Positions 18,295 through 26,348 of a DNA stretch of 64,000 nucleotides are shown here, piece after piece. This DNA is from Actinomadura physcomitrii (GTDB lineage Bacteria; Actinomycetota; Actinomycetes; Streptosporangiales; Streptosporangiaceae): assembly GCF_008923205.2 (NCBI RefSeq), contig NZ_WBMS02000007.1, positions 215,189 through 279,188 of the forward strand, read 5' to 3'. The notes beneath the pieces are model-generated. The model did not search any database, had not been told where the DNA came from, and was given only the letters and a program-made list of their open reading frames with translations. The translations under genes were made by a program, and so were the position numbers. Each line of letters starts with the position of its first letter. Position 1 is the first letter of the stretch.

Positions 18295-19064
18295 GCGATC
18301 CCCTCCCGGATGCGCACGACGGCCGCTTCGCCGTCGCGGCGGGTGTGCACGGGCGCGCCGTCCTTCACCGCGGGCGGCGGGACGATCTCCAGCGGCGGCC
18401 GCACCGGGACGGCGGGCCGGACGGTGCCGTCGGCGGCGGGCAGCCACAGGTCCGCGCGGCGGCCCCGGCCCGGGGCGTCGCGTCCCTCGGCGACCACCCG
18501 GACCCGTCGGCCGCGCAGCCGCCCGTGGCCGTCGCCGACGCCCTCCCACGCGGCGCCGTCGATCCGCAGGTCCAGCCGGACGCCCGGCCAGTCGCGGGCG
18601 AACGGGCCGGTCAGGGCGAGGACGCTGCCGTGCTTGCGGGCGAGGGCGGACAGCCGGCGGACGGCGGCGGCGCCGGGCCGCTCCGGCGGGCACAGCAGCA
18701 CCAGCTCGACCGCCTCGGCCAGCGCGGCGACGACGTCCGGCCAGCGGTCGCCGGGGTCGTCGACGAGCAGCAGCCGCTCGGGCTCGGCGCCCATCCCGGC
18801 GGCGGCGACGACGCCGAACGACGGGACGCCGACGATCCCGCACCAGCCGCCCGCGCCGTCCTCGCCGCCGTGCCGCGAGACGCCCGCGACGAGCGCGAGG
18901 GCCAGCGAGGCGGCGCCGGGCCCGCCCAGCCGGGCGGCCGAGCCGGGCCGCAGTCCGCCGGGGATCACCGGGCGCAGCGCGGGCAGCACGGGGACCGCGC
19001 GGGCGGGCGGCGCGGACGCGTGCTCCAGCGATCGTGCCAGGTCCCGCAGCGCCGCCTCCGGCAC
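18291..19064 (-). CDS. imuA: ImuA'-type RecA-like mutasome accessory protein
   Basis: 257 residues from GTG at 19064, chosen because AGGAGGG lies 7 bases upstream; the longer frame to 19139 runs across the promoter and LexA box. The protein has a RecA-like core (PGGLRPGSAARLGGPGAASL in place of a Walker A, ERLLLVDDPGDRW, VELVLLCPPERPGAAAVRRL) but no GKT/S P-loop, as expected for ImuA' proteins of actinobacteria. ImuA' delivers or stabilises the ImuB-DnaE2 translesion complex. The stop overlaps the imuB start. SOS regulation is directly visible upstream. Confidence 0.85.
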   Translation of the reverse strand: MPEAALRDLARSLEHASAPPARAVPVLPALRPVIPGGLRPGSAARLGGPGAASLALALVAGVSRHGGEDGAGGWCGIVGVPSFGVVAAAGMGAEPERLLLVDDPGDRWPDVVAALAEAVELVLLCPPERPGAAAVRRLSALARKHGSVLALTGPFARDWPGVRLDLRIDGAAWEGVGDGHGRLRGRRVRVVAEGRDAPGRGRRADLWLPAADGTVRPAVPVRPPLEIVPPPAVKDGAPVHTRRDGEAAVVRIREGIA

Positions 19065-19098
19065 GGTCGTCCCTCCTCTCGCACCCCTCCGCCTAATT

Positions 19099-19114
19099 TC
19101 GAACACAAGTTCGA
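19099..19114. promoter_or_regulatory. LexA/SOS box of the imuA-imuB-dnaE2 operon
   Basis: TCGAACACAAGTTCGA is a perfect match to the actinobacterial SOS box TCGAAC-N4-GTTCGA. It lies 35 bp upstream of imuA, between a TTGACA -35 (minus strand, 19124-19119) and the -10 region (about 19101-19096), where bound LexA would block RNA polymerase. Confidence 0.9.
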
Positions 19115-19223
19115 CCTGTGTCAAGTTGCCGCAGGTCACGGTATGGATGTCCGGGGCGGCCCGGGGCGGCGAAAAGCCTTGCCGGGTGCGGCCTCAGGGC
19201 GCCCGGCGGGCAGAATGGGCGAT

Positions 19224-20258
19224 ATGAGAGACGACGTGCGGACGGTGCGATGGGCCGGGGACGGGCTGCGGCTGCTTGACCAGACCGTGCTGCCCGGGCG
19301 CGTCGAGCACGTCGTCGTCCGGGACGTCGAGGCGCTCGTGGACGCGATCCGCAGGCTCGTGGTGCGCGGCGCGCCCGCGCTCGGCGTGACCGGCGCGTTC
19401 GGCGTCGCCGTCGCGATGCTCCAGGCCGAGCGCGAGGGCTGGGACGCCGCGGCGCGCGACGCGGCGATCGCCCGTGTCCGGGAGGCGCGCCCCACCGCGG
19501 TCAACCTGGCGGCGGGCGTCGACCGGTGCGTCCCGCTGGTCCCGAAAGGCCTGTACGCCGTGCTCGCCGAGGCGCAAGCGGTGCTGGACGAGGACGTCCG
19601 GGGCAACCGAGCCATCGGGGCGTTCGGCGCCGACTGGATCACCGGCCGCACCCCGGACCGCCCGCTGCGGATCCTCACCCACTGCAACGCGGGCGCGCTC
19701 GCGACCGCCGGCTGGGGCACCGCCCTCGGCGTCGTCCGCGAGCTGCACGACCGGGGCCGGGTCGAGAAGGTCTACGCCGACGAGACCCGCCCGCTGCTGC
19801 AGGGCTCCCGCCTCACGGCCTGGGAGCTGGTCCGGGCCGGGATCCCGTGCCTGGTGCAGGCGGACGGCGCCGCGCCGGGCGCGATCCTGCGCGGGCTGGT
19901 GGACGTCGCCGTCATCGGCGCCGACCGGATCGCCGCCAACGGCGACACCGCCAACAAGGTCGGCTCGGTGGGCGTGGCGCTGGCGTGCGCGGCGGCGGGC
20001 GTCCCCTTCGTGGTCGCCGCGCCGTGGAGCACCGTGGACCTGGCGCTCGCCTCCGGCGACGGCATCCCGATCGAGGAACGCGACACCGGCGAGGTGCTCG
20101 GATGGGGCGGCGTCCGGACGGCCCCGGACGGCGCCGGCGCGTTCAACCCGGCGTTCGACGTCACCCCCGCCCGCCTGGTGACGGCGCTGGTCACCGAGAC
20201 CGGCGTCCTGGAGGTCGCCAACGGCGAGACGCCCGGCGGCCGGGCCGCGCGGCCCTGA
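19224..20258 (+). CDS. mtnA: S-methyl-5-thioribose-1-phosphate isomerase
   Basis: 344 residues from ATG at 19224; CAGAAT at 19211-19216 is 7 bases upstream, fitting a leaderless start (an ATG at 19215 is the alternative). The eIF2B-like fold is clear, with RRLVVRGAPALGVTGAFGVA, ILTHCNAGALATAGWGTALG (catalytic Cys), QGSRLTAWEL and GADRIAANGDTANKVGS (catalytic Asp). It isomerises the aldose to the ketose form in the methionine salvage pathway; in actinomycetes the same fold also serves methylthioadenosine and 5-deoxyribose recycling. No other salvage genes are nearby. Confidence 0.92.
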   Translation: MRDDVRTVRWAGDGLRLLDQTVLPGRVEHVVVRDVEALVDAIRRLVVRGAPALGVTGAFGVAVAMLQAEREGWDAAARDAAIARVREARPTAVNLAAGVDRCVPLVPKGLYAVLAEAQAVLDEDVRGNRAIGAFGADWITGRTPDRPLRILTHCNAGALATAGWGTALGVVRELHDRGRVEKVYADETRPLLQGSRLTAWELVRAGIPCLVQADGAAPGAILRGLVDVAVIGADRIAANGDTANKVGSVGVALACAAAGVPFVVAAPWSTVDLALASGDGIPIEERDTGEVLGWGGVRTAPDGAGAFNPAFDVTPARLVTALVTETGVLEVANGETPGGRAARP

Positions 20259-20283
20259 CACCCGCGCGGCCCGAAGCCGGATC

Positions 20284-21176
20284 TCAGCCGTCGCTCCCAG
20301 GGGCGAGGGTGCGGGTGGCGGCGCGCAAGGAGGAGTACAGGCGCGCCTCGTAGGCCTTCGCGGTCGCCGGATCGTTCTGCAGGAACAGGGCGTCGTTGAG
20401 GCCAGGGAGCCGCTGCGTGGCGTAGCCGGTGTCCATGCCCGGGGCGTAGATCTGGTGCCGGTACCAGGGACGGCCCGGAAGGCCCGCCCGCGACAGCAGA
20501 TCGCGCTCGTCCTGCATGAGCTGGGCGTTCAGCCGCCGGAACGCCGCCGTGTCGCCCTTGCCCAGGGCCTGCTGCGCGCGCCTGCAACGCGTCGGCGGCC
20601 TTCTGCCACGCCTTGGCCTGGTCGATGTCGCGGGACACGTCCACGACCACCTTGCCGAGTTGCTTGCGCTGCTGCTCGGTGAACGCGGTCAGGTACTGGG
20701 CGGTCTCCGCGGCGTACGGCGCGTACCGCATCGCGACCACGTCCGCGTCCGCCAGCCGGAGCGTCGCGATGCCGACGAGCCGCGACATCGCCGCGTGGTA
20801 CTCCCACGTCGGGTCGCCGAAGTGCGACATCCAGTAGAAGTCGTCGCACGAGCAGTGGTAGTTCCCGGACGAGCCCGGCGACGACGAGCCGAGGTTCATC
20901 GCGGGCACGCCGTAGCGCTGGAAGAACGCCTGGAAGTCCGAACCGCCGCCGATGCGGCCGATCGGCGTCTTCCCGCCGTTCTGCGCCTTCCATGCGTCGT
21001 AGGCCGTCCCGCTCGTGCCGGGCCAGGCGACCTCCTTGGCCGCGTCGATGACGGACTGGTCCAGCGCGGGCGTCGCCTCGGCGCCGAACTGGGAGCCGCC
21101 CGCGCCGTCCACGTTCACGTACGCGACGGCGTCGCGGAGCCGCTCGCCCTGCTGCTCGGCGTACTCGGGGCGGCGC
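20284..21176 (-). pseudogene. M28-family zinc peptidase, 5'-truncated and frameshifted
   Basis: The reading starts abruptly at EYAEQQGERLRDAVAYVNVD, a point about halfway through glutamate-carboxypeptidase-like M28 peptidases, just after where the metal-binding DAEE would be. It continues well conserved through GGGSDFQAFFQRYGVPAMNL and YHCSCDDFYWMSHFGDPTWE to ADALQARA. Within a CG-dinucleotide run near 20574-20582 the frame shifts by one base; the C-terminus resumes as QQALGKGDTAAFRRLN, MQDERDLLSRAGLPGRPWYR and ends SLRAATRTLAPGSDG at 20284. About 300 N-terminal residues, the signal peptide and several zinc ligands are missing, and the broken end abuts the recD2 start. Non-functional; the frameshift alone could be a sequencing error, the truncation not. 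Confidence 0.8.
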
Positions 21177-21196
21177 CGCCACACGGATCCGACATC

Positions 21197-23494
21197 ATGA
21201 TGTTTGTGACGCCTCCACCCGCGAACCCGCCCGCGAATCCACCCGCGCACCCGCCCCCGGGCCGGCCCGCGAACCCGGCGCAGCCGTCGCCGCCGCGCCC
21301 GGTGGTCCTGGAGGCCGTGCTGGAGCGCGTCACCTACGCCAACGAGGACACCGGCTACACCGTCGCGCGCGTCGCGACGGAGCGGACCGGCGCCGACCTG
21401 CTCACCGTGGTCGGCGCGCTGCTCGGCGCGCAGGTGGGGGAGAGCCTGAAGCTGACCGGCCGGTGGCGGTCGCACCCGAAGTACGGCAAGCAGTTCGAGG
21501 TCGACTCCTACACCACCGTCCTGCCGGCGACGATCCAGGGCATCCGCCGCTACCTCGGCTCCGGCATGATCAAGGGCATCGGGCCGGTGATGGCGGACCG
21601 GATGGTCGGCCACTTCGGCACCGACATCCTGCGCGTCATCGAGGAGGAACCGGAGCGGCTCGTCGAGGTCCCCGGGCTCGGCCCGAAGCGCACCAGGCGG
21701 ATCGGCGAGGCGTGGGAGGAGCAGAAGGCCATCAAGGAGGTGATGGTCTTCCTGCAGGGCGTCGGCGTCTCGACGTCGCTGGCCGTCCGCATCTACAAGC
21801 AGTACGGCGACCGGTCGGTGGAGACCGTCCAGAAGGAGCCCTACCGGCTCGCGGCGGACGTGTGGGGCATCGGCTTCAAGACGGCCGACACGATCGCGCA
21901 GGCCGTCGGCATCCCGCACGACAGCCCCGAGCGCATCAAGGCGGGCCTGCAGTACACGCTGTCGGAGGCCGCCGACGACGGGCACTGCTTCCTGCCCGAG
22001 CCGAACCTCGTCACGGCGGCGGAGAAGATCCTCGGCGTGGAACGGGACCTGATCGTCCCGGCGCTGGACGAGCTGGCCCGCGACGAGGGCGTCGTCCGCG
22101 AGCCGATCCCGGGGGAGGGCGAGGACGCCGCGACGATCCCGGCCGTCTACCTCGTCCCGTTCCACCGGGCCGAGCGGTCGGTCGCGCGCGGCCTGCGCGA
22201 GCTGCTCGACGCGAAGGAGGACCGGCTCGCCGCGTTCGCGGACGTCGACTGGGACAAGGCGCTGCCGTGGCTGAAGAAGCGCACCGGCCAGGCCCTCGCG
22301 GCCGAGCAGGAGCAGGCCGTCAAGCTCGCGCTGACGTCCAAGGTCGCCGTCCTCACCGGCGGGCCCGGCTGCGGCAAGAGCTTCACCGTCCGGTCCGTCG
22401 TGGAGCTGGCCGCCGCGAAGAGGGCGAAGATCGTGCTGGTCGCGCCGACCGGGCGCGCCGCCAAGCGGCTCGCCGAGCTGACCGGGCACGAGGCCGCGAC
22501 CGTCCACCGGCTGCTGCAGCTGCAGCCCGGCGGCGACGCCAAGTACGACCAGGACAGCCCGCTGGACGCCGACCTCGTCGTGGTCGACGAGAGCTCCATG
22601 GTCGACCTGATCCTGATGAACAAGCTGGTCAAGGCCGTCCCGCGCGGCGCGCACCTGCTGCTGGTCGGCGACGTCGACCAGCTCCCGTCCGTCGGCGCCG
22701 GCGAGGTGCTCGCCGACCTGCTCGGCGCCGAGGCGATCCCGCGCGTCCGGCTGACGAAGATCTTCCGGCAGGCGCAGCAGTCCGGCATCGTGGTGAACGC
22801 GCACCGCGTCAACACCGGCGAGCACCCGCACACCCGCGGCTACCCCGACTTCTTCCTGTTCGCCTGCGACGAGCAGGAGGAGGCCGCCGAGCTGACCGTC
22901 GACGTCGTCGCCAACCGGATCCCGCGCAAGTTCGGCCTGGACCCGCGCCGCGACGTCCAGGTGCTCGCGCCGATGCACCGCGGCGTCGCCGGCGCGGGAG
23001 CCCTGAACGCCCAGCTCCAGGAGGCCCTGACCCCGCACCGCGACGACCGCCCCGAACGCCGCTACGGCGGGCGCGTGTTCCGCGTCGGCGACAAGGTCAC
23101 CCAGCTGCGCAACAACTACGACAAGGGCGAGGCGGGCGTCTTCAACGGGACGGTCGGCGTCGTCACCGCCGTGTCCCTGGAGGAGCAGTCGCTGACCGTC
23201 CTCACCGACGAGGACGAGAGCATCGACTACGCCTTCGACGAGCTGGACGAGCTCGCCCACGCCTACGCCATCACGATCCACCGGTCGCAGGGCAGCGAGT
23301 ACCCGGCCGTCGTGATCCCGCTGACGACCGGCGCGTGGATGATGCTGCGCCGCAACCTGCTCTACACCGGCATCACCCGCGCGAAGAAGCTGGTCGTCCT
23401 CGTGGGTTCGCGGCGGGCGCTCGCCGCGGCCGTCCGCACGGCGGGCGCGGGCCGCCGCCACACGGCCCTCGCCCACCGCATCAATCACGCGTAG
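21197..23494 (+). CDS. recD2: RecD2-type ATP-dependent 5'-3' DNA helicase
   Basis: 765 residues from ATG at 21197 (a second ATG and a GTG follow at 21200 and 21206). A Pro/Ala-rich disordered start (TPPPANPPANPPAHPPP) precedes the OB-like N domain (VLERVTYANEDTGYTVARVA), tandem helix-hairpin-helix motifs (GSGMIKGIGPVMADRM, VPGLGPKRTRRI), and the SF1B motor: Walker A TGGPGCGKSFTVRSV, VVVDESSMVD, LVGDVDQLPSVGAGEVL, FRQAQQSGIVVNAHRVN and a C-terminal AITIHRSQGSEYPAVVIPL. RecD2 proteins act outside RecBCD in DNA repair and replication-fork processing. Its promoter lies at the broken edge of the M28 pseudogene. The stop overlaps the convergent MBL gene by 10 bp. Confidence 0.92.
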   Translation: MMFVTPPPANPPANPPAHPPPGRPANPAQPSPPRPVVLEAVLERVTYANEDTGYTVARVATERTGADLLTVVGALLGAQVGESLKLTGRWRSHPKYGKQFEVDSYTTVLPATIQGIRRYLGSGMIKGIGPVMADRMVGHFGTDILRVIEEEPERLVEVPGLGPKRTRRIGEAWEEQKAIKEVMVFLQGVGVSTSLAVRIYKQYGDRSVETVQKEPYRLAADVWGIGFKTADTIAQAVGIPHDSPERIKAGLQYTLSEAADDGHCFLPEPNLVTAAEKILGVERDLIVPALDELARDEGVVREPIPGEGEDAATIPAVYLVPFHRAERSVARGLRELLDAKEDRLAAFADVDWDKALPWLKKRTGQALAAEQEQAVKLALTSKVAVLTGGPGCGKSFTVRSVVELAAAKRAKIVLVAPTGRAAKRLAELTGHEAATVHRLLQLQPGGDAKYDQDSPLDADLVVVDESSMVDLILMNKLVKAVPRGAHLLLVGDVDQLPSVGAGEVLADLLGAEAIPRVRLTKIFRQAQQSGIVVNAHRVNTGEHPHTRGYPDFFLFACDEQEEAAELTVDVVANRIPRKFGLDPRRDVQVLAPMHRGVAGAGALNAQLQEALTPHRDDRPERRYGGRVFRVGDKVTQLRNNYDKGEAGVFNGTVGVVTAVSLEEQSLTVLTDEDESIDYAFDELDELAHAYAITIHRSQGSEYPAVVIPLTTGAWMMLRRNLLYTGITRAKKLVVLVGSRRALAAAVRTAGAGRRHTALAHRINHA

Positions 23495-24276
23495 CGGGCG
23501 AACTCCCAGGGGTCGTGCGCGGAGAACACCTCGACGCCGCTGCCCGGATCGAGGACCAGCTCGCGCAGCCGCGCGACGCCCGCGAGCCGCTGCTCCCGGT
23601 CGACCTCGCCGCCCGCCTGGACGAGGTCCATCAGCGGATGCCCGACGGGCTCGGGCCGGTCGACCTCGCCGTGGTACATGTACGCGTCGCCCGCGTGCAG
23701 CAGCCAGCGGTCCCCGTCCCGCACCGCGACCCCGGCGTGCCCGGGCGTGTGCCCGTGCAGCGGGACCAGCAGGATGTCCTCGGCGACACCGTCGAGGGGC
23801 CGCACGCCGTCGAACCCGTTCCAGTGCTCGCCGGGCCCGCCGTCGTAGGTCACCCACTTCGGGCCGTGCGCGAGCTGCGCCGGGGTCTTGCCGCCGTCCG
23901 CCCGCTCCGCCTCGAACAGGTGCACCGCCGCGTCCGGGAAGTCGCTGAGCCCGCCCGCGTGGTCGCGGTGCAGGTGCGTCACCACGATGTGCCGGACGTC
24001 CGAGGGGGACAGGCCGAGCGCCTCGATCCGCGCCGCGGCGGTCGTGGCGGGGTCGAGCGCCGGGCGGGTCATCTCCACCCAGTCGTCCAGCAGCCGCCCG
24101 GACGGGTCCGCGATGTCGCCGGCGCCGATGCCCGCGTCGACCAGGACGAGCCCGGAGGAGTCCGTCTCCACGATCAGGACGTGGCTGACGGCATGGGCGG
24201 GTTCCAGCGGGCTGTCCGGCCCGTCGGCGGGCTCGATCTCCAGCATCCGGGCGCAGTCGACATGATGAACGCGCAT
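23485..24276 (-). CDS. metallo-beta-lactamase-fold hydrolase (AHL lactonase-like)
   Basis: 263 residues from ATG (MRVHHVDCARMLEIEP). The binuclear zinc motif is THLHRDHAGG, with further ligands in HGHTPGHAGVAV, HAGDAYMYHGEV and FSAHDPWEF. Length, MRVHHV start and spacing resemble N-acyl-homoserine lactonase/AttM-type hydrolases, but the substrate cannot be read from the sequence. It begins 13 bases after the TetR stop, so the two form a regulator-enzyme operon on the minus strand under the palindrome at 24879. An enzyme degrading the ligand sensed by the TetR protein is a reasonable inference. Confidence 0.88.
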   Translation of the reverse strand: MRVHHVDCARMLEIEPADGPDSPLEPAHAVSHVLIVETDSSGLVLVDAGIGAGDIADPSGRLLDDWVEMTRPALDPATTAAARIEALGLSPSDVRHIVVTHLHRDHAGGLSDFPDAAVHLFEAERADGGKTPAQLAHGPKWVTYDGGPGEHWNGFDGVRPLDGVAEDILLVPLHGHTPGHAGVAVRDGDRWLLHAGDAYMYHGEVDRPEPVGHPLMDLVQAGGEVDREQRLAGVARLRELVLDPGSGVEVFSAHDPWEFARYA

Positions 24277-24289
24277 ATGGGCCCCGTGA

Positions 24290-24868
24290 TCAACGAGTGG
24301 TGGATTCGACCAGGTCGGCGAGGTGGGCGGTGACCGTGCCGATGACGGCGGTGTCCTTCTGCACGCGGGCGAGCATGATGGCGCCCTGCAGGGACGACAG
24401 GACCGTCGCGGCCAGCGGCTCTGCGCGGTCGTCCGGGACGCCCCAGCCGCGCAGCGCCGCCGCGATGCCCGCCCGCCACTCCCCGTAGACGGTGTCGCAC
24501 GCCGCGCGGATCGGCTCGCTCTCCGCGGCGGACTCCAGGGCGACGGTCGCGACCGGGCACCCCTTCGCGAAGTCCGATTCGCGGAGGCCGCGGGCGAAGT
24601 ACTCGCCCATCGCGGCCAGGCCGGAGCGCGCATCCCCGGCGGCGATGACCGCCTGCGCGAGGGCGTCGCCGACCTCGTGGCCGCTGAGCGCCACCGACTC
24701 CGACGCCAGCTGCTCCTTGCCCTCCGGGAAGTGGAAGTACAGCGATCCCTTCGGTGCCCGGCTCTCGGCCAGCACCTGGTTCAGTCCGGTGCCGTGGTAG
24801 CCCTGCCGCTGGAAAAGCTCCGCCGCGGTCCGCAGGACCCGCTCTCTCGTCTCGCCCCGTGGTGCCAT
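24290..24868 (-). CDS. TetR/AcrR-family regulator
   Basis: 192 residues from ATG at 24868 (MAPRGETRERVLRTAAELFQ); two further upstream codons exist but TAGAGT at 24876-24881 sits exactly 7 bases before this ATG, indicating a leaderless transcript. The HTH is standard (GYHGTGLNQVLAESRAPKGS, LYFHFPEGKEQLA) and the C-terminal ligand domain resembles the LmrA/YxaF-type TetR_C group (KGCPVATVALESAAES). The perfect dyad at 24879-24896 overlaps its own -10 box, so autorepression is expected. Downstream in the same operon is the MBL-fold hydrolase. Confidence 0.9.
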   Translation of the reverse strand: MAPRGETRERVLRTAAELFQRQGYHGTGLNQVLAESRAPKGSLYFHFPEGKEQLASESVALSGHEVGDALAQAVIAAGDARSGLAAMGEYFARGLRESDFAKGCPVATVALESAAESEPIRAACDTVYGEWRAGIAAALRGWGVPDDRAEPLAATVLSSLQGAIMLARVQKDTAVIGTVTAHLADLVESTTR

Positions 24869-24878
24869 GCCGAACACT

Positions 24879-24896
24879 CTAGACCGACTGGTCTAG
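24879..24896. promoter_or_regulatory. TetR operator overlapping the -10 box
   Basis: CTAGACC-GACT-GGTCTAG is a perfect 7-bp-arm dyad. It overlaps the TAGAGT -10 element (minus strand, 24881-24876) of the TetR-MBL operon and lies immediately downstream of the neighbouring tetR-2 stop at 24897. Confidence 0.75.
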
Positions 24897-25514
24897 CTAT
24901 TCAATGGACCGGTCGCCCTGTTTCGGGGACGCGGCGGCGTGCCGGCCGCGGGCGGCGTACCGCTCGATGGCGGCGATGAAGATCTCCTCCGCGAGGTCGT
25001 ACACCTCCTCGACGCCCTCCGGGTCGCCGCTGAAGCGGTCGCTCGCCTCGGACGCGGCCAGCCCCATGCCGACCGTGTCGAGCAGCCGCTGCAGCGGCCG
25101 GACGACCTCCTCCGGCACCCCCGCGTCGCGCAGCATCGCCTGGATCGCGTTGCGCGGCCGGCGCGACTCCTCGGTGACGGTCGGCCGGGTCAGCAGCAGC
25201 ATGAACAGGTCGGGATGCCGGCGCGCGACGGCGCGGATGCCGGACCCGAACGCGCGCAGCCGGTCCTGCCATGGCAGGCCGGGGTCGTCGTCGGGCATGT
25301 CGCGCAGCAGCCGCTCGACCAGGCCGTCCAGCAACCCCTGCTTGTCGCCGACGTAGCGGTACAGGGCCATCGGGGTGACGGCGAGCCGTTCGGCGACGGC
25401 GCGCATGCTCACCGCGCCGAGGCCGCGCTCTTCGGCGAGGTCGACGGTGGCGTCGAGCACTTCGTCCCTGGTGAGACCGCGGGTGCCGCGCCCGCGCCGA
25501 TCCGGGGTCTTCAC
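24897..25514 (-). CDS. TetR-family regulator of the divergent MFS transporter
   Basis: 205 residues from GTG at 25514 (MKTPDRRGRGTRGLTRDEVL). The HTH reads GAVSMRAVAERLAVTPMALY with RYVGDKQGLLDGLVERLL; the C-terminal half belongs to the TetR_C group with WQDRLRAFGSGIRAVARRHP. It is divergent from the MFS gene at 25575 and the 60-bp gap contains a long AT-rich palindrome, so it almost certainly represses that gene and itself. Ends one base before the other TetR unit's operator. A ligand exported by the transporter is the likely inducer, but the transporter is truncated. Confidence 0.9.
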   Translation of the reverse strand: MKTPDRRGRGTRGLTRDEVLDATVDLAEERGLGAVSMRAVAERLAVTPMALYRYVGDKQGLLDGLVERLLRDMPDDDPGLPWQDRLRAFGSGIRAVARRHPDLFMLLLTRPTVTEESRRPRNAIQAMLRDAGVPEEVVRPLQRLLDTVGMGLAASEASDRFSGDPEGVEEVYDLAEEIFIAAIERYAARGRHAAASPKQGDRSIE

Positions 25515-25531
25515 GGGGCGCAGTCTAGCCC

Positions 25532-25565
25532 TTAATATACGCCGTATATCTACGGTGTATATTAA
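25532..25565. promoter_or_regulatory. TetR operator in the tetR-MFS divergent promoter
   Basis: Two 15-base arms, TTAATATACGCCGTA and TACGGTGTATATTAA, separated by TATC, match at 14 of 15 positions. The island is strikingly AT-rich for this genome. The right arm runs into the AAGGAGG ribosome-binding site of the MFS gene, so binding would cover its promoter. Confidence 0.85.
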
Positions 25566-25574
25566 GGAGGTGCC

Positions 25575-26348
25575 ATGCGCGGCGCGCACCGTCCGGCGTG
25601 GACCACGGCCGTCGCCTCGGCGGCCGGCTACCTGCTCGTCCTCGACCTCGTCGGGGTCAACATGGCGCTGCTCGACATGCGCCACCGGCTCGGCGCGGAC
25701 CTCGCCGAGGTGCAGTGGGCCGTGGACGCCTACGCCCTCGCGCTCGCCGTCCTGCTGGTGCCGGCGGGCGCCCTCGCCGACCGGCTCGGCCGCCGCCGGA
25801 TGTTCCTGTCCGGCCTCGGCGCGTTCACCTCCGCGTCCCTGGCCTGCGCGCTCGCCCCGTCCGCGGCGGTCCTGGACGCGCTGCGGGCCGTGCAGGGCTG
25901 CGGCGCCGCCGTGCTCTACGGGACGGCCTCGCCCCTGCTCGCCGCCGCCTACCCGGCCGGACGCGCCCGCAACCGCGCGATCGGGGTCTTCGCCGCCGCG
26001 TCCGGCGCCGCCATCGCCACCGGGCCGCTGGCCGGGGGAGCGCTCACCGGGCTGTTCGGCTGGCGCGCGATCTTCCTGCTGAACGTCCCGATCGGGCTGG
26101 CCGCGCTCGCCGCCGCCTTCCGGGCGGTGCCCGAGTCGAAGGACCCGCGGCCCCGCCCGTTCGACCCGGTGGCGACCGGCTGCCTGACCGCGGCGCTCGG
26201 CGGGCTGATGTGGGCGCTGATCGAGGGGCCGCACCTCGGCTGGGGCGCGCCCGGCGTGCTGCTCGCGCTCGCCGCCGCGTGCGCCGGGGCCGCCGGTCTC
26301 GCCGTCCGCCGCGTCCCGGTCCCGGCGCCGCCACGCGGTCAGCGGTAG
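25575..26348 (+). CDS. MFS (DHA2/EmrB-type) transporter, C-terminally truncated
   Basis: 257 residues from ATG with a perfect AAGGAGG site. Eight hydrophobic segments are visible, starting with AVASAAGYLLVLDLVGVNMA; the family motifs LADRLGRRR (loop 2-3), AVQGCGAAVLYG and GPLAGGALTGLFGWRAIFLL (motif C of drug/H+ antiporters) are intact. Full-length 14-TM members have about 470 residues; this one stops after TM8 at VRRVPVPAPPRGQR, and the last 10 bp overlap the convergent FUSC gene. The second half of the transporter is absent. It may be a pseudogene whose promoter, operator and regulator are still intact, or a half-transporter acting as a dimer. Confidence 0.75.
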   Translation: MRGAHRPAWTTAVASAAGYLLVLDLVGVNMALLDMRHRLGADLAEVQWAVDAYALALAVLLVPAGALADRLGRRRMFLSGLGAFTSASLACALAPSAAVLDALRAVQGCGAAVLYGTASPLLAAAYPAGRARNRAIGVFAAASGAAIATGPLAGGALTGLFGWRAIFLLNVPIGLAALAAAFRAVPESKDPRPRPFDPVATGCLTAALGGLMWALIEGPHLGWGAPGVLLALAAACAGAAGLAVRRVPVPAPPRGQR

